A DNA stretch of 64,000 nt from Anaerostipes caccae L1-92 (GTDB lineage: Bacteria; Bacillota; Clostridia; Lachnospirales; Lachnospiraceae). A program made the position numbers and the translations under genes. Under the pieces are notes generated by a model. That model was not told where the DNA came from. It saw only the letters and a list, made by a program, of their open reading frames with translations, and ran no database searches. This document shows, piece after piece, positions 1-7,900 of the stretch. Location of the stretch: NCBI RefSeq assembly GCF_014467075.1, contig NZ_AP023027.1:1201001-1265000 (forward strand), read 5' to 3'. Each line of letters starts with the position of its first letter. Position 1 is the stretch's first letter.

Positions 1-773
1 AAATCTTTTAAATCTGCTTTGCGTTTCTCAAGGAATGCGGTCATGCCTTCTTTTTTGTCTTCCGTAGAAAATGCCAGTCCGAATAAGTCTGCCTCTAATG
101 TAAGTCCGCTGCTTAAATCGGTATCCATGCCTGTGTTGATCGCTTCTTTTGCAAGAGAGATGGCATAACTTCCTTTGGACATGATCTTTGCTGCCATCTT
201 TTTGCAGTAATCAATCAGTTCTGTCTGAGGAACTACCTTGTTTGCAAGTCCGATCCTGTAAGCCTCCTCAGCATCGATCTGGTCACATGTAAAGATCAGT
301 TCTTTTGCACGGCCTTTTCCGACTAAGCGGGAGAGACGCTGTGTTCCGCCGAATCCCGGGAGAATTCCTAGTCCTGTTTCCGGCTGTGCGAATCTTGCGT
401 TTTCTGCGGCTACACGGATGTCACAGGCCATGGAGATTTCACATCCGCCTCCGAGTGCATATCCGTTGACTGCGGCGATCGTTACCTGAGGCATTGTCTC
501 TAATTTAAGGAATGCTTCTTTTGCCAGCAGACCCATCTGTCTTCCTTCTGCAGGAGAGGCATTGACCATTTCAGAAATATCGGCTCCGGCCACAAATGAT
601 TTTTCACCTGATCCTGTAAGGATAACAACTCTGATGTCCTTACGGCGGGAGATCTCGGAAAAGCACTGGTCTAATTCTGCTAATGTCTCACTGTTTAAGG
701 CGTTTAAAGATTTTGGTCTGTTGATTGTAACTACTGCGATCTCGTTTTCTACTTCCATTAATAAATTGTTCAT
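1..773 (-). CDS. crt: Enoyl-CoA hydratase/crotonase, C-terminus cut by window edge
   Basis: Reading the minus strand from the ATG at 773 gives at least 257 codons of a crotonase-fold protein; only the last few residues should be missing, since family members are about 258-262 residues. It likely hydrates crotonyl-CoA reversibly to 3-hydroxybutyryl-CoA in the cytosolic butyryl-CoA pathway. Visible motifs are FVAGADISEM (first oxyanion-hole segment), ALGGGCEISMACDIR (second oxyanion segment with one catalytic Glu) and QPETGLGILPGFGGTQRL (second catalytic Glu region). A strong ribosome site, AAGGAGG, precedes the start. It is divergent from the acyl-CoA dehydrogenase at 1095, which fits a shared acyl-CoA role. 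Substrate chain length is inferred, not shown. Confidence 0.9.
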   Translation of the reverse strand, partial: MNNLLMEVENEIAVVTINRPKSLNALNSETLAELDQCFSEISRRKDIRVVILTGSGEKSFVAGADISEMVNASPAEGRQMGLLAKEAFLKLETMPQVTIAAVNGYALGGGCEISMACDIRVAAENARFAQPETGLGILPGFGGTQRLSRLVGKGRAKELIFTCDQIDAEEAYRIGLANKVVPQTELIDYCKKMAAKIMSKGSYAISLAKEAINTGMDTDLSSGLTLEADLFGLAFSTEDKKEGMTAFLEKRKADLKD

Positions 774-835
774 TGTAAATCCTCCTTGAAATAACATATA
801 CATTGCACTTGATCAGCTCTTGTTAGAAAATTAAC

Positions 836-871
836 ATATTGGCGTACAAATATTTGGGATACAAAATATTA
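836..871. promoter_or_regulatory. Candidate MarR operator for crt
   Basis: The imperfect palindrome ATATTGGCGTACAAATAT (836-853) runs into a second inverted repeat, AATATTT...AAATATT, up to 871. An 18-base near-copy lies at 1011-1028. It sits just downstream of the predicted crt start site, where bound repressor would block transcription. Assignment to the neighbouring MarR protein is inference. Confidence 0.5.
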
Positions 872-882
872 TTTATGCTTCT

Positions 883-911
883 AATATGGACTATTTTTGG
901 TTGCTTGTCAA
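883..911 (-). promoter_or_regulatory. Sigma-A promoter of crt
   Basis: On the minus strand TTGACA (911-906), a 17-base spacer and CATATT (888-883) form a good vegetative promoter reading toward the crt gene. Confidence 0.6.
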
Positions 912-970
912 TGGTTTATCAATATGTTTTATTTAAATTGTATAATTATATAAAAAAATATAAAAGTTTA

Positions 971-999
971 TTGACAATATGCACAAGGAGTGATATATT
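971..999 (+). promoter_or_regulatory. Sigma-A promoter of acyl-CoA dehydrogenase
   Basis: TTGACA (971-976), exactly 17 bases, then TATATT (994-999). It faces the acyl-CoA dehydrogenase and is the mirror of the crt promoter in the same intergenic region. Confidence 0.75.
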
Positions 1000-1010
1000 T
1001 AGCTTACAAA

Positions 1011-1032
1011 ATATTGGCATACAAATATAGGG
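1011..1032. promoter_or_regulatory. Candidate MarR operator for acyl-CoA dehydrogenase
   Basis: ATATTGGCATACAAATAT at 1011-1028 differs by one base from the copy at 836-853. It starts 12 bases after the -10 element, so it overlaps the start of the transcript. Confidence 0.55.
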
Positions 1033-1094
1033 AAATAAAATGGTACATTTATGTTAAGTTTATAGTCTATTTTGGGCGAAAGGAGTAATTATTT

Positions 1095-2237
1095 ATGAAT
1101 TTTGAGTTAACCGAACAGCAGGCAGCCATTCAGGAGACAGCAAGAAACTTTGCTCAGACGGAGTTACAGCCGGGAGTGTTAGAGAGAGATGCCAACAGTG
1201 AATTTCCGGTAGATCTCTATAAGAAGATGGGAGATCTTGGACTGATCGGACTTCCTTATCCGAAAGAAGTCGGAGGCCAGGGAGCCGATTACCTGTCTTA
1301 TGTATTGGCAGTGGAGGAGGTCTCTAAAGTAGATGCTTCTGTGGGGATTTCATATTCTGTATCCACTTCCTTATATGGAGGAAGTATTATGAATTCTGAC
1401 GCTCCGGTCGAGAAAAAGAATGAATTTCTGGCACCGGTATTGTCAGGACAGCATTTCGGATCTTTCGGTCTCACAGAACCGAATGCGGGATCTGATGCAG
1501 GAGGATGTGTCACAGTTGCGGAAAGAGACGGAGACGAGTACATATTAAACGGTATGAAATGCTTCAATACGAACGGGCCTTTAGCCGATTATACGGCGGT
1601 GTATGCCCTGACGGAACCTGAGAAGAAAGCCAAGGGACTGTCCTGTTTCGTGGTGAAGAAAGGAACTCCCGGATTTTCAGTGGGCAAAGTGGAAGATAAG
1701 ATGGGAATCCGCTCCGCACAGGTTTCAGAGATGATACTGGAAAACGTACGGGTGCCGGCAGAAAATATGATCGTTCCTTCCGGAGACGGATTTAAACTGG
1801 CGATGAAGACTCTGGACGGAGGCCGTATCGGTGTTGCTGCACAGGGACTTGGAATTGCAGAAGGTGCATTTGAGATTGCAAAAGAATACTTAAAGACGAG
1901 AGAACAGTTTGGCAAACCATTATACAGAAACCAGTATCTTGCATTTAAGATGGCGGAACTTGAAATGGAAATTGATGCCGCAAAACTAATGCTTTACAAA
2001 GCGGCTACGGACAAACAGGAAGGAAGATCCTATTCCATTCCGGCAGCAAAGGCAAAATACCTCTGTACAGAGGCGGCCATGCACGTGACAACAGAGGCGG
2101 TGCAGATGCTGGGCGGAAACGGATATATGAAGGGTTACCATGTAGAACGTATGATGAGAGACGCTAAGATCACTCAGATCTACGAGGGAACCAACGAGAT
2201 CCAGAAGCTGGTTGTGAGCGGAGCGATTTTCAGATAG
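1095..2237 (+). CDS. Acyl-CoA dehydrogenase, short-chain/butyryl-CoA type
   Basis: A 380-residue flavoenzyme of the usual family length. It has the first acyl-CoA dehydrogenase signature (LTEPNAGSDAGG, about residue 126) and the second (MLGGNGYMKGYHVERMMRD), with the catalytic base Glu in IYEGTNE near residue 364, the position used by short-chain enzymes. It probably interconverts crotonyl-CoA and butyryl-CoA, feeding on or supplying an electron-transferring flavoprotein. No etfAB genes are adjacent, so this may be a second copy apart from the main butyrate cluster, or a branched-chain or aromatic acyl-CoA enzyme. AAAGGAG precedes the ATG. The operator at 1011 suggests control by the downstream MarR protein. 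Confidence 0.9.
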   Translation: MNFELTEQQAAIQETARNFAQTELQPGVLERDANSEFPVDLYKKMGDLGLIGLPYPKEVGGQGADYLSYVLAVEEVSKVDASVGISYSVSTSLYGGSIMNSDAPVEKKNEFLAPVLSGQHFGSFGLTEPNAGSDAGGCVTVAERDGDEYILNGMKCFNTNGPLADYTAVYALTEPEKKAKGLSCFVVKKGTPGFSVGKVEDKMGIRSAQVSEMILENVRVPAENMIVPSGDGFKLAMKTLDGGRIGVAAQGLGIAEGAFEIAKEYLKTREQFGKPLYRNQYLAFKMAELEMEIDAAKLMLYKAATDKQEGRSYSIPAAKAKYLCTEAAMHVTTEAVQMLGGNGYMKGYHVERMMRDAKITQIYEGTNEIQKLVVSGAIFR

Positions 2238-2269
2238 TATGATTTTGGAATATGAATCCTAAGTTTTCA

Positions 2270-2298
2270 GGGATGTCATTTATGGCATCCCCATTTTT
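2270..2298 (+). terminator. Terminator after acyl-CoA dehydrogenase
   Basis: GGGATGTC pairs with GGCATCCC (8 bp, one wobble) and is followed by CATTTTT. Confidence 0.65.
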
Positions 2299-2345
2299 AT
2301 GTTTCGTAAGAATGATGAAAAGCCTTAAAATAATAGTTTGTCTTC

Positions 2346-2414
2346 TTGACAGAAGTTTTTGTAACAGATATGATGAGATATATAGCATGCAAACAATTTG
2401 AAGTGTCTGCATGC
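2346..2414 (+). promoter_or_regulatory. Promoter and autoregulatory palindrome of the MarR gene
   Basis: TTGACA (2346-2351), a 17-base spacer and TATGAT (2369-2374). Right after the expected start lies an inverted repeat with 11-base arms and one mismatch: GCATGCAAACA (2385-2395) and TGTCTGCATGC (2404-2414). Its GCATGCAAA core resembles GCATACAAA in the operators at 836 and 1011. Confidence 0.65.
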
Positions 2415-2442
2415 AGTTTTGTGTAGGAGGGACAAGGAACCG

Positions 2443-2856
2443 ATGGAATTGAATCAATGTATCAACTATCTTTTGACCACCGCCCAGCACGCGGTGTTTC
2501 AGGAGATGAGCGCACAGCTTTCAAAATTTGATGTGACTCCGGTTCAGTACGGTGTGATGTACTGTCTTTGGGTGAAAAAGAAAAACAGCCCGAAGGAGAT
2601 CGCAGAAGAACTGAGGCTGGAAAACTCTACAATCTCAGGTGTTCTTGAGAGAATGGAGAAAAAGGGATTGATCAAGAGAAAAGTCAGCAAAGAAGACCGG
2701 CGTTTTGTAGAGATTATATTGACGGATAAGGGGAATGACTTGGAAGAACCGATTCTCGAAACAGTGGAAGAGGTCAACAGAATCGTACTGAAAGATATGG
2801 GACAGCAGGAACAGGAAGCACTGAAGGAATCCTTAAGGCACCTGGCGGGAATCTGA
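2443..2856 (+). CDS. MarR family transcriptional regulator
   Basis: A 137-residue winged-helix repressor. The start at 2443 is chosen over an upstream in-frame ATG at 2398 because AGGAGGG (2425-2431) lies 11 bases ahead and the upstream ATG falls inside the operator palindrome. The DNA-binding domain spans about residues 30-100: SPKEIAEELRLENSTISGV is the recognition region, and KEDRRFVEIILTDKG is the classic MarR wing. Terminal helices should form the dimer. Placed after the acyl-CoA dehydrogenase and carrying a related palindrome in its own leader, it probably senses an acyl-CoA or a fatty or aromatic acid and represses itself, crt and the dehydrogenase; the ligand is unknown. Confidence 0.85.
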   Translation: MELNQCINYLLTTAQHAVFQEMSAQLSKFDVTPVQYGVMYCLWVKKKNSPKEIAEELRLENSTISGVLERMEKKGLIKRKVSKEDRRFVEIILTDKGNDLEEPILETVEEVNRIVLKDMGQQEQEALKESLRHLAGI

Positions 2857-2885
2857 TTGCTAAGAATTTTATATCGAAAGAATAT

Positions 2886-2921
2886 GCAGCGGAAAGGTGT
2901 CTTTCTGGCTGCTATTTTTTT
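2886..2921 (+). terminator. Terminator after the MarR gene
   Basis: GCAGC...AAAG pairs with CTTT...GCTGC around a GTGT loop, followed by a run of seven T. Confidence 0.8.
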
Positions 2922-2951
2922 GTTCTATTAAGGGTATGGGGAATCAGATAA

Positions 2952-2980
2952 TTTACATTTGAAGTTGATTGGCATATAAT
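2952..2980 (+). promoter_or_regulatory. Sigma-A promoter of the aminopeptidase operon
   Basis: TTTACA (2952-2957), 17-base spacer, TATAAT (2975-2980), ahead of the small membrane ORF at 3044. Confidence 0.7.
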
Positions 2981-3043
2981 AGGGCTTAATTTAGAAGTAA
3001 AAATGCATTGACTTGATCAGATGAGACAGGGGGTTATAGTAAA

Positions 3044-3292
3044 ATGGACAGTTATAGATTATATACAATTGCTGTGATTATTGTTTTAATGCTAAGTATA
3101 TATATACAGATAAAACTATTAAACATGAAGAAGGGATTTGGATATATAATTCCGGCATCCATTGTTTTGATAGTTTTTATGATTTGGGCAGGAAATGAGT
3201 TTCAGGCTATAAAATGTTTGCCTGTTACAATTATTTTATTATTTTTTTGCCTGGTAAACTTATTTTTTGTTTTTATAAAGAAGAGATGCTGA
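3044..3292 (+). CDS. Small three-helix membrane protein, unknown function
   Basis: An 82-residue, highly hydrophobic protein that I do not recognise. Three membrane segments are evident, at about residues 5-25, 32-50 and 57-78, ending in a basic FIKKRC tail. A purine-rich GACAGGGGG stretch lies upstream of the ATG and a good promoter at 2952 precedes it. The composition is more AT-rich than its neighbours. It lies 14 bases upstream of the aminopeptidase gene and probably shares its transcript. It could be a spurious ORF, but the hydrophobic pattern and positioned promoter argue for a real gene. Confidence 0.5.
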   Translation: MDSYRLYTIAVIIVLMLSIYIQIKLLNMKKGFGYIIPASIVLIVFMIWAGNEFQAIKCLPVTIILLFFCLVNLFFVFIKKRC

Positions 3293-3306
3293 GAAGGAGG
3301 CAGAAC

Positions 3307-4575
3307 ATGTCAGATCAGATTAACCGGCAGTTGTTTCAGTTTATTGAAAAGAGTCCGTGCAGCTATCACGCTGTGGAACAGATAAAGAGAGAATTGACAG
3401 AAAATGGATTTACGGAACTGAGGGAGCAGGAGGCATGGAAGATAGAAAAGGGCGGTAAGTATTTTACCAGCAGAAACGGTTCTTCGTTGGCTGCTTTCTG
3501 TATACCGGAGAAAAAATTAAAAGGGTTTCATATTACCGCATCCCATACGGACTCACCCGCTTTTAAGATCAAAGAGAATATGGAATTACAGGCAGAAAAG
3601 CATTATACAAAATTAAATACCGAAAAATATGGGGGAATGCTCATGGACTCCTGGCTTGACCGTCCGCTCTCTGTGGCAGGAAAAATTATTGTGGGAGACG
3701 GGGAAAAACTTACGGAAAAGCTGATTCATATAGAGAAAGATCTCTTGATGATCCCAAGGCTTGCGATCCATATGAAAAGGGGAGCAGAGGATGACGCACT
3801 GAACCCTCAGATTCATATGCTTCCTGTCTTGGGGGACCAGACAGCCGAAAAGACATTTATGCGGACAGCTGCATCCGAGGCAGGTGTAAATGAAAATGAT
3901 ATTCTCGGTACAGATCTTTACCTGTATAATCGGATGCCGGGAACTGTATGGGGAGCAAACGGCGAGTTTATGTCGGCACCGAGGCTCGATGACCTTCAGT
4001 GTGTATTCGCATCTTTGCAGGCTTTTGTCAACAGTGAGGGCAGAGAGTATATGAATGTCTTTTGTGCGTTTGACAATGAGGAGGTCGGCAGCGAAACAAA
4101 ACAGGGAGCCGGATCTACATTTTTAGAAGATGTTCTGTGGCGGGTAAATGAGGCGCTGGGGAGAACCGGGGAGCAGTACCGGATGGCCGTGGCGGAGAGC
4201 TTTATGATCTCTGCGGACAATGCTCATGCGGTACACCCAAACCAGCCCGGAAAGGCAGATCTTACGAACCGGCCGTATATGAATGAAGGAATTGTAATCA
4301 AGTACAGTGCCAATCAAAAATATACGACGGATGCATACTCCGGTGCGATGATGAAACATATCTGTGAAAAAGCCGGAGTTCCTTATCAGACCTTCCACAA
4401 CCGTTCAGACTTGCCGGGAGGCTCCACTCTCGGAAATATTCTGACGGGCAGTGTATCGTTAAAAGCCGTGGATATCGGCCTTGCCCAGCTTGCCATGCAT
4501 TCTGCCTATGAGACGGCAGGAGCCAGGGACACAGAATATATGATCAGGGCTCTTCAGGAATTTTACCGCGGTTAA
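3307..4575 (+). CDS. apeB: M18 family aspartyl aminopeptidase
   Basis: A 422-residue cytosolic metallo-aminopeptidase that removes N-terminal residues, typically acidic ones, from peptides. The start at 3307 follows GAAGGAGG with proper spacing and gives the usual family length (about 425-435); an upstream in-frame extension would overlap the small membrane ORF. The M18 zinc-site motifs are all present: SHTDSPAFKIK with the metal His near residue 80, SWLDRPL with the bridging Asp, AFDNEEVGS with the catalytic and metal Glu residues, SADNAHAVHPN, and the C-terminal GGSTLGNI. It is followed 14 bases later by the DUF1275 gene. Confidence 0.92.
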   Translation: MSDQINRQLFQFIEKSPCSYHAVEQIKRELTENGFTELREQEAWKIEKGGKYFTSRNGSSLAAFCIPEKKLKGFHITASHTDSPAFKIKENMELQAEKHYTKLNTEKYGGMLMDSWLDRPLSVAGKIIVGDGEKLTEKLIHIEKDLLMIPRLAIHMKRGAEDDALNPQIHMLPVLGDQTAEKTFMRTAASEAGVNENDILGTDLYLYNRMPGTVWGANGEFMSAPRLDDLQCVFASLQAFVNSEGREYMNVFCAFDNEEVGSETKQGAGSTFLEDVLWRVNEALGRTGEQYRMAVAESFMISADNAHAVHPNQPGKADLTNRPYMNEGIVIKYSANQKYTTDAYSGAMMKHICEKAGVPYQTFHNRSDLPGGSTLGNILTGSVSLKAVDIGLAQLAMHSAYETAGARDTEYMIRALQEFYRG

Positions 4576-4589
4576 GGGAGGCAGATTCA

Positions 4590-5267
4590 GTGAAACAGCA
4601 TAAGAAAATCCAGATGTCCGAGGCTTTTCAGCTGGGTGCCGTTTTGGCAGTTGTCGGGGGATTTCTGGATGCGTACAGTTATCTTTTCAGAGGCGGAGTG
4701 TTTGCCAATGCCCAGACCGGAAATATCGTACTGCTGGGCATCAGCCTGCAAAAAGGAAAGTGGCAGGGGGCTGTCCATTACGCCATCCCCATTCTGGCCT
4801 TTGCGGCCGGAGTCATTGTGGTGGAACTCATTAAGAAGTATTTTAAACAGTATCCTAAAATCCATTGGAGACAGATCATTGTCATGATCGAAGCGGTGAT
4901 GATCTGCCTGGCTGCCTTTATTCCTTCGGGAGAGGCGGATATGATCGCCAATGTGATCATATCCTTTGTCTGTGCCATGCAGGTGGAGACATTTCGGAAG
5001 GTACACGGAAATGCCTATGCGACGACCATGTGCACAGGAAACTTAAGAAGCGGAATGGAAATCCTGTTTCAATATTTCCAGACGAAAGACCGGGAACTGC
5101 TGAACAGGAGCCTGAAATACTTTGGGATTATTTTGTTTTTTATAGTAGGTGCGGCAGCAGGCACGGCGGCAGGAAATGTGCTTTCTCACAATGCCGTTTT
5201 GATCTGTTCTGCACTTCTTCTGGCAGCATTTTTCATGATGTTTATGGAGACAAAGAAAATTAAATAA
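4590..5267 (+). CDS. YoaK/DUF1275 family membrane protein
   Basis: A 225-residue integral membrane protein with about six hydrophobic helices. The opening pattern GGFLDAYSYLFRGGVFANAQTGN is characteristic of the YoaK (DUF1275) family, and the conserved VETFRKVHGNAYATTMCTGNLR segment follows in the second half. Family function is not established; a transporter role is commonly guessed. GGGAGG at 4576-4582 is spaced correctly for the GTG start at 4590; an in-frame ATG at 4614 has no site of its own. It lies 14 bases after apeB, so the two are probably co-transcribed, and a terminator follows. Confidence 0.85.
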   Translation: MKQHKKIQMSEAFQLGAVLAVVGGFLDAYSYLFRGGVFANAQTGNIVLLGISLQKGKWQGAVHYAIPILAFAAGVIVVELIKKYFKQYPKIHWRQIIVMIEAVMICLAAFIPSGEADMIANVIISFVCAMQVETFRKVHGNAYATTMCTGNLRSGMEILFQYFQTKDRELLNRSLKYFGIILFFIVGAAAGTAAGNVLSHNAVLICSALLLAAFFMMFMETKKIK

Positions 5268-5280
5268 AGAAATTAGTAAG

Positions 5281-5320
5281 AAGGAAGATCTTTAGCAGGA
5301 GATCTTCCTTCTGTTTTTTT
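5281..5320 (+). terminator. Strong intrinsic terminator
   Basis: A perfect 11-bp stem, AAGGAAGATCT/AGATCTTCCTT, with an 8-base loop is followed by seven T. It separates the aminopeptidase operon from the phosphonate operon. Confidence 0.9.
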
Positions 5321-5419
5321 ACCAACATTTAACATGGTATTCAAATAAATTCAAACTTCCGGTGATAGACTTAGTCTTGTTCAAAGAGATGATATTGATT
5401 GAGAAAGGAATGGAAGTTT

Positions 5420-6202
5420 ATGCTGAAATTACAAAATATAAAGAAATCCTATGACGGTACCACGGTGCTGGACGGAATATCGCTGGAGATTCCGGATGGA
5501 GAAATCGTTTCCATCCTGGGGCCGTCCGGCTGCGGAAAGACAACACTATTAAATATGATCCTCGGAATTACAGAACCGGACAGCGGAAAAATTGAGTTTA
5601 ACGGAAAAGATATCACGGATTCCCCAATGGAAAAGAGGGGATTCAACATCGTGTTTCAGGATTATGCTCTGTTCCCGAACTTGAATGTATATCAAAACAT
5701 TACATACGGGCTGAAAAATAAGCCGGACATTTCGTCAAAAGAGGAAGTGGACGAACTGATCGGCCTGCTTGGACTGAAGGATCATCTTCCGAAAAAGATT
5801 GAGCAGCTTTCAGGAGGACAGAAGCAGAGAGTGGCACTGGCAAGGACTTTGGTCATGAAGCCCAAAATCCTTCTCTTAGATGAGCCTTTAAGCGCACTGG
5901 ACGGAGTGATTAAGGAATCCATAAAAAACAGGATCAAGACGATTGCGAAAGAATTTCATCTGACTACGGTCATCGTGACTCATGATCCCGAAGAGGCTCT
6001 GACACTTTCTGACCGGGTGCTGATCGTAAATGAAGGGCGGATTTCCCAGTACAGCGAGCCGGAACAGATCGTCAATGCGCCCCAGAATGATTTTGTGAAG
6101 AATTTTATCCTGAACCAGCTGGAGATCAAGAAGAACAATATCTTCACGCTGTTTAAAAATCAGCTGAATATACAGCCCGGAAAGGAAAGCCTTGTTTCAT
6201 AA
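5420..6202 (+). CDS. phnT: 2-Aminoethylphosphonate ABC transporter, ATPase
   Basis: A 260-residue ABC ATPase that powers uptake. It has Walker A GPSGCGKTT, Q-loop FQDYALFPN, signature LSGGQKQRVALARTL, Walker B ILLLDEPLSALD and switch His in VIVTHDPEEAL. The ATG at 5420 sits behind AAAGGAATGGAAG; the longer TTG frame from 5399 would put the ribosome site inside the gene. By sequence alone it is close to spermidine/iron-type importers; the call as 2-aminoethylphosphonate transporter rests on the permease and binding protein that follow and on PhnW and PhnX at the operon end. It corresponds to PhnT of the Salmonella phnSTUV system. Confidence 0.85.
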   Translation: MLKLQNIKKSYDGTTVLDGISLEIPDGEIVSILGPSGCGKTTLLNMILGITEPDSGKIEFNGKDITDSPMEKRGFNIVFQDYALFPNLNVYQNITYGLKNKPDISSKEEVDELIGLLGLKDHLPKKIEQLSGGQKQRVALARTLVMKPKILLLDEPLSALDGVIKESIKNRIKTIAKEFHLTTVIVTHDPEEALTLSDRVLIVNEGRISQYSEPEQIVNAPQNDFVKNFILNQLEIKKNNIFTLFKNQLNIQPGKESLVS

Positions 6203-6217
6203 GGCGGCAGAAATGAG

Positions 6218-7900
6218 ATGAAACATAGAAAAGAAAAAGAGATTAAAATCATATTTGCCGGGATCGCGCTGATCTTTCTTACATTTTTAGCAGTCCCGGT
6301 GGTACAGCTTCTGATGAAGTCGTTTACGACAGAAGGAGGAGGGCTTACCTTACAAAATTTTCAGTCTGTTTTTGCGCGGAAAGATTTTTTGGAAATCTTG
6401 AGAAACAGCTTCGGCGTTGCGGGACTGAGCGCGGCGGTTACGACTCTGCTGGCATTTATCCTGGCTTATACAATCCACTATACAAACACACCGAACTGGA
6501 TCAAGACATTTATCAAAGGAGCCGCTGTGCTGCCCATGTTTCTGCCGACGATTACCTACGGTTTTGCAATCATTTATTCTTTCGGAAAACAGGGGCTTCT
6601 GACCCGGCTGTTCGGGAAGCAGCTGTTTGAAATCTACGGAATGAAAGGTCTTTTGATGGGCTACGTCATTTATACTCTGCCTATTTCATTCATGCTGATC
6701 AATAATACGATGGGCTACATAGATAAAAAGTATATGGTTGTGTCCAGAGTGATGGGTGACAGTGCCTTTGCAAATTTCAAAATGACAGTGCTTCGTCCTC
6801 TTTTAGGAACGCTGGCTGCATCCGTGATTCAGTCTTTTTTCTTGAGTTTTACGGATTTCGGTATTCCGGCGGCAGTGGGAGGAAAGTTTAAGACCATCGC
6901 ATCTCTGCTTTACAGCGAGATGCTCGGAAGCATACCGAATTTCCAAAACGGCGCGGTAGTGGCTGTCGTAATGCTTGTGCCGTCTGTCGTCAGCATTACG
7001 GTTTTAAAAATATTGGAGAAATACCAGATTAGGTATAACAAGATTTCCAAGATCGAACTGAAAAAGAACAGAGTCAGAGATGGTTTATGCGGCGGGGTCA
7101 GTATTCTTCTGATCGTCAGCGTCTTATCTGTATTTGCAGTCATTTTTGTAATTCCATTTGTGGAAGAATGGCCCTACAGGCTTAGTTTTACACTGGACAA
7201 TTTCAGAAATGTCTTTGAGGACCCGAACCTTTTCAATGTCTACACAAATTCATTGTTTGTAGCAGCGGCCACGGCAGCACTCGGCACTATAGCCGCATAT
7301 GGAAGCGCCCTGGTGACAGCCAGGAGTAAGATCAGTCAAAAGGCAAAAGACATCATAGAAGGAATTGCCCTGGTGACGAACACGATACCCGGAATGGTGC
7401 TGGGCCTCGCATTTTTATTCCTATTTTCAGGCACCAGTCTTCAAAATACATTTTTGCTGATCATCATCTGCAACGTGGTCCACTTTTTTTCCACGCCTTA
7501 TCTGATGATGAAGAGTTCCCTGGGGAAAATGAACGCCTCATGGGAGACAACGGCGATGCTTATGGGAGACAGCTGGGCAAAAACGATCTTGAGGATCGTG
7601 ACGCCAAATGCGCTGAGCACGATTATCGAAGTTTTTAGCTATTACTTTATCAATGCCATGGTGACGATCAGTGCGGTCATCTTTATCGCAGGGGCCAGGA
7701 CCATGGTTATCACGACAAAGATCAAAGAACTGCAGTATTATAACAAATTTAACGAAGTGTTTGTGCTTTCCCTTCTGATCCTTGCGACAAATATCGTCGG
7801 TAAGTTTGCATTTACCAAGCTTGCAGGGGCCACAGAGGGAGGGGCGGCAGGACAATTCTTTAAATTACATATTAGAAAAAACAAGGAGAGAAGTTTATGA
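6218..7900 (+). CDS. 2-Aminoethylphosphonate ABC transporter, two-domain permease
   Basis: A 560-residue membrane protein with about twelve helices in two homologous halves (roughly residues 1-270 and 285-550). Each half carries a binding-protein-dependent permease EAA-type loop: VSRVMGDSAFANFKMTVLRPLL in the first and TTAMLMGDSWAKTILRIVTPN in the second. It thus combines in one chain the roles of the separate PhnU and PhnV permeases of Salmonella, as in ferric-iron-type permeases. It starts 15 bases after the ATPase gene and overlaps the binding-protein start by four bases (ATGA), indicating translational coupling. Confidence 0.85.
   Translation: MKHRKEKEIKIIFAGIALIFLTFLAVPVVQLLMKSFTTEGGGLTLQNFQSVFARKDFLEILRNSFGVAGLSAAVTTLLAFILAYTIHYTNTPNWIKTFIKGAAVLPMFLPTITYGFAIIYSFGKQGLLTRLFGKQLFEIYGMKGLLMGYVIYTLPISFMLINNTMGYIDKKYMVVSRVMGDSAFANFKMTVLRPLLGTLAASVIQSFFLSFTDFGIPAAVGGKFKTIASLLYSEMLGSIPNFQNGAVVAVVMLVPSVVSITVLKILEKYQIRYNKISKIELKKNRVRDGLCGGVSILLIVSVLSVFAVIFVIPFVEEWPYRLSFTLDNFRNVFEDPNLFNVYTNSLFVAAATAALGTIAAYGSALVTARSKISQKAKDIIEGIALVTNTIPGMVLGLAFLFLFSGTSLQNTFLLIIICNVVHFFSTPYLMMKSSLGKMNASWETTAMLMGDSWAKTILRIVTPNALSTIIEVFSYYFINAMVTISAVIFIAGARTMVITTKIKELQYYNKFNEVFVLSLLILATNIVGKFAFTKLAGATEGGAAGQFFKLHIRKNKERSL

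Noticed and set aside
839..1030. 63-residue plus ORF in the crt/dehydrogenase intergenic region
   Set aside because: It spans both divergent promoters and the operator palindromes, is AT-rich and has no ribosome site.
2398..2442. Upstream ATG extending the MarR gene
   Set aside because: It lies inside the palindrome and leader; AGGAGGG points to 2443.
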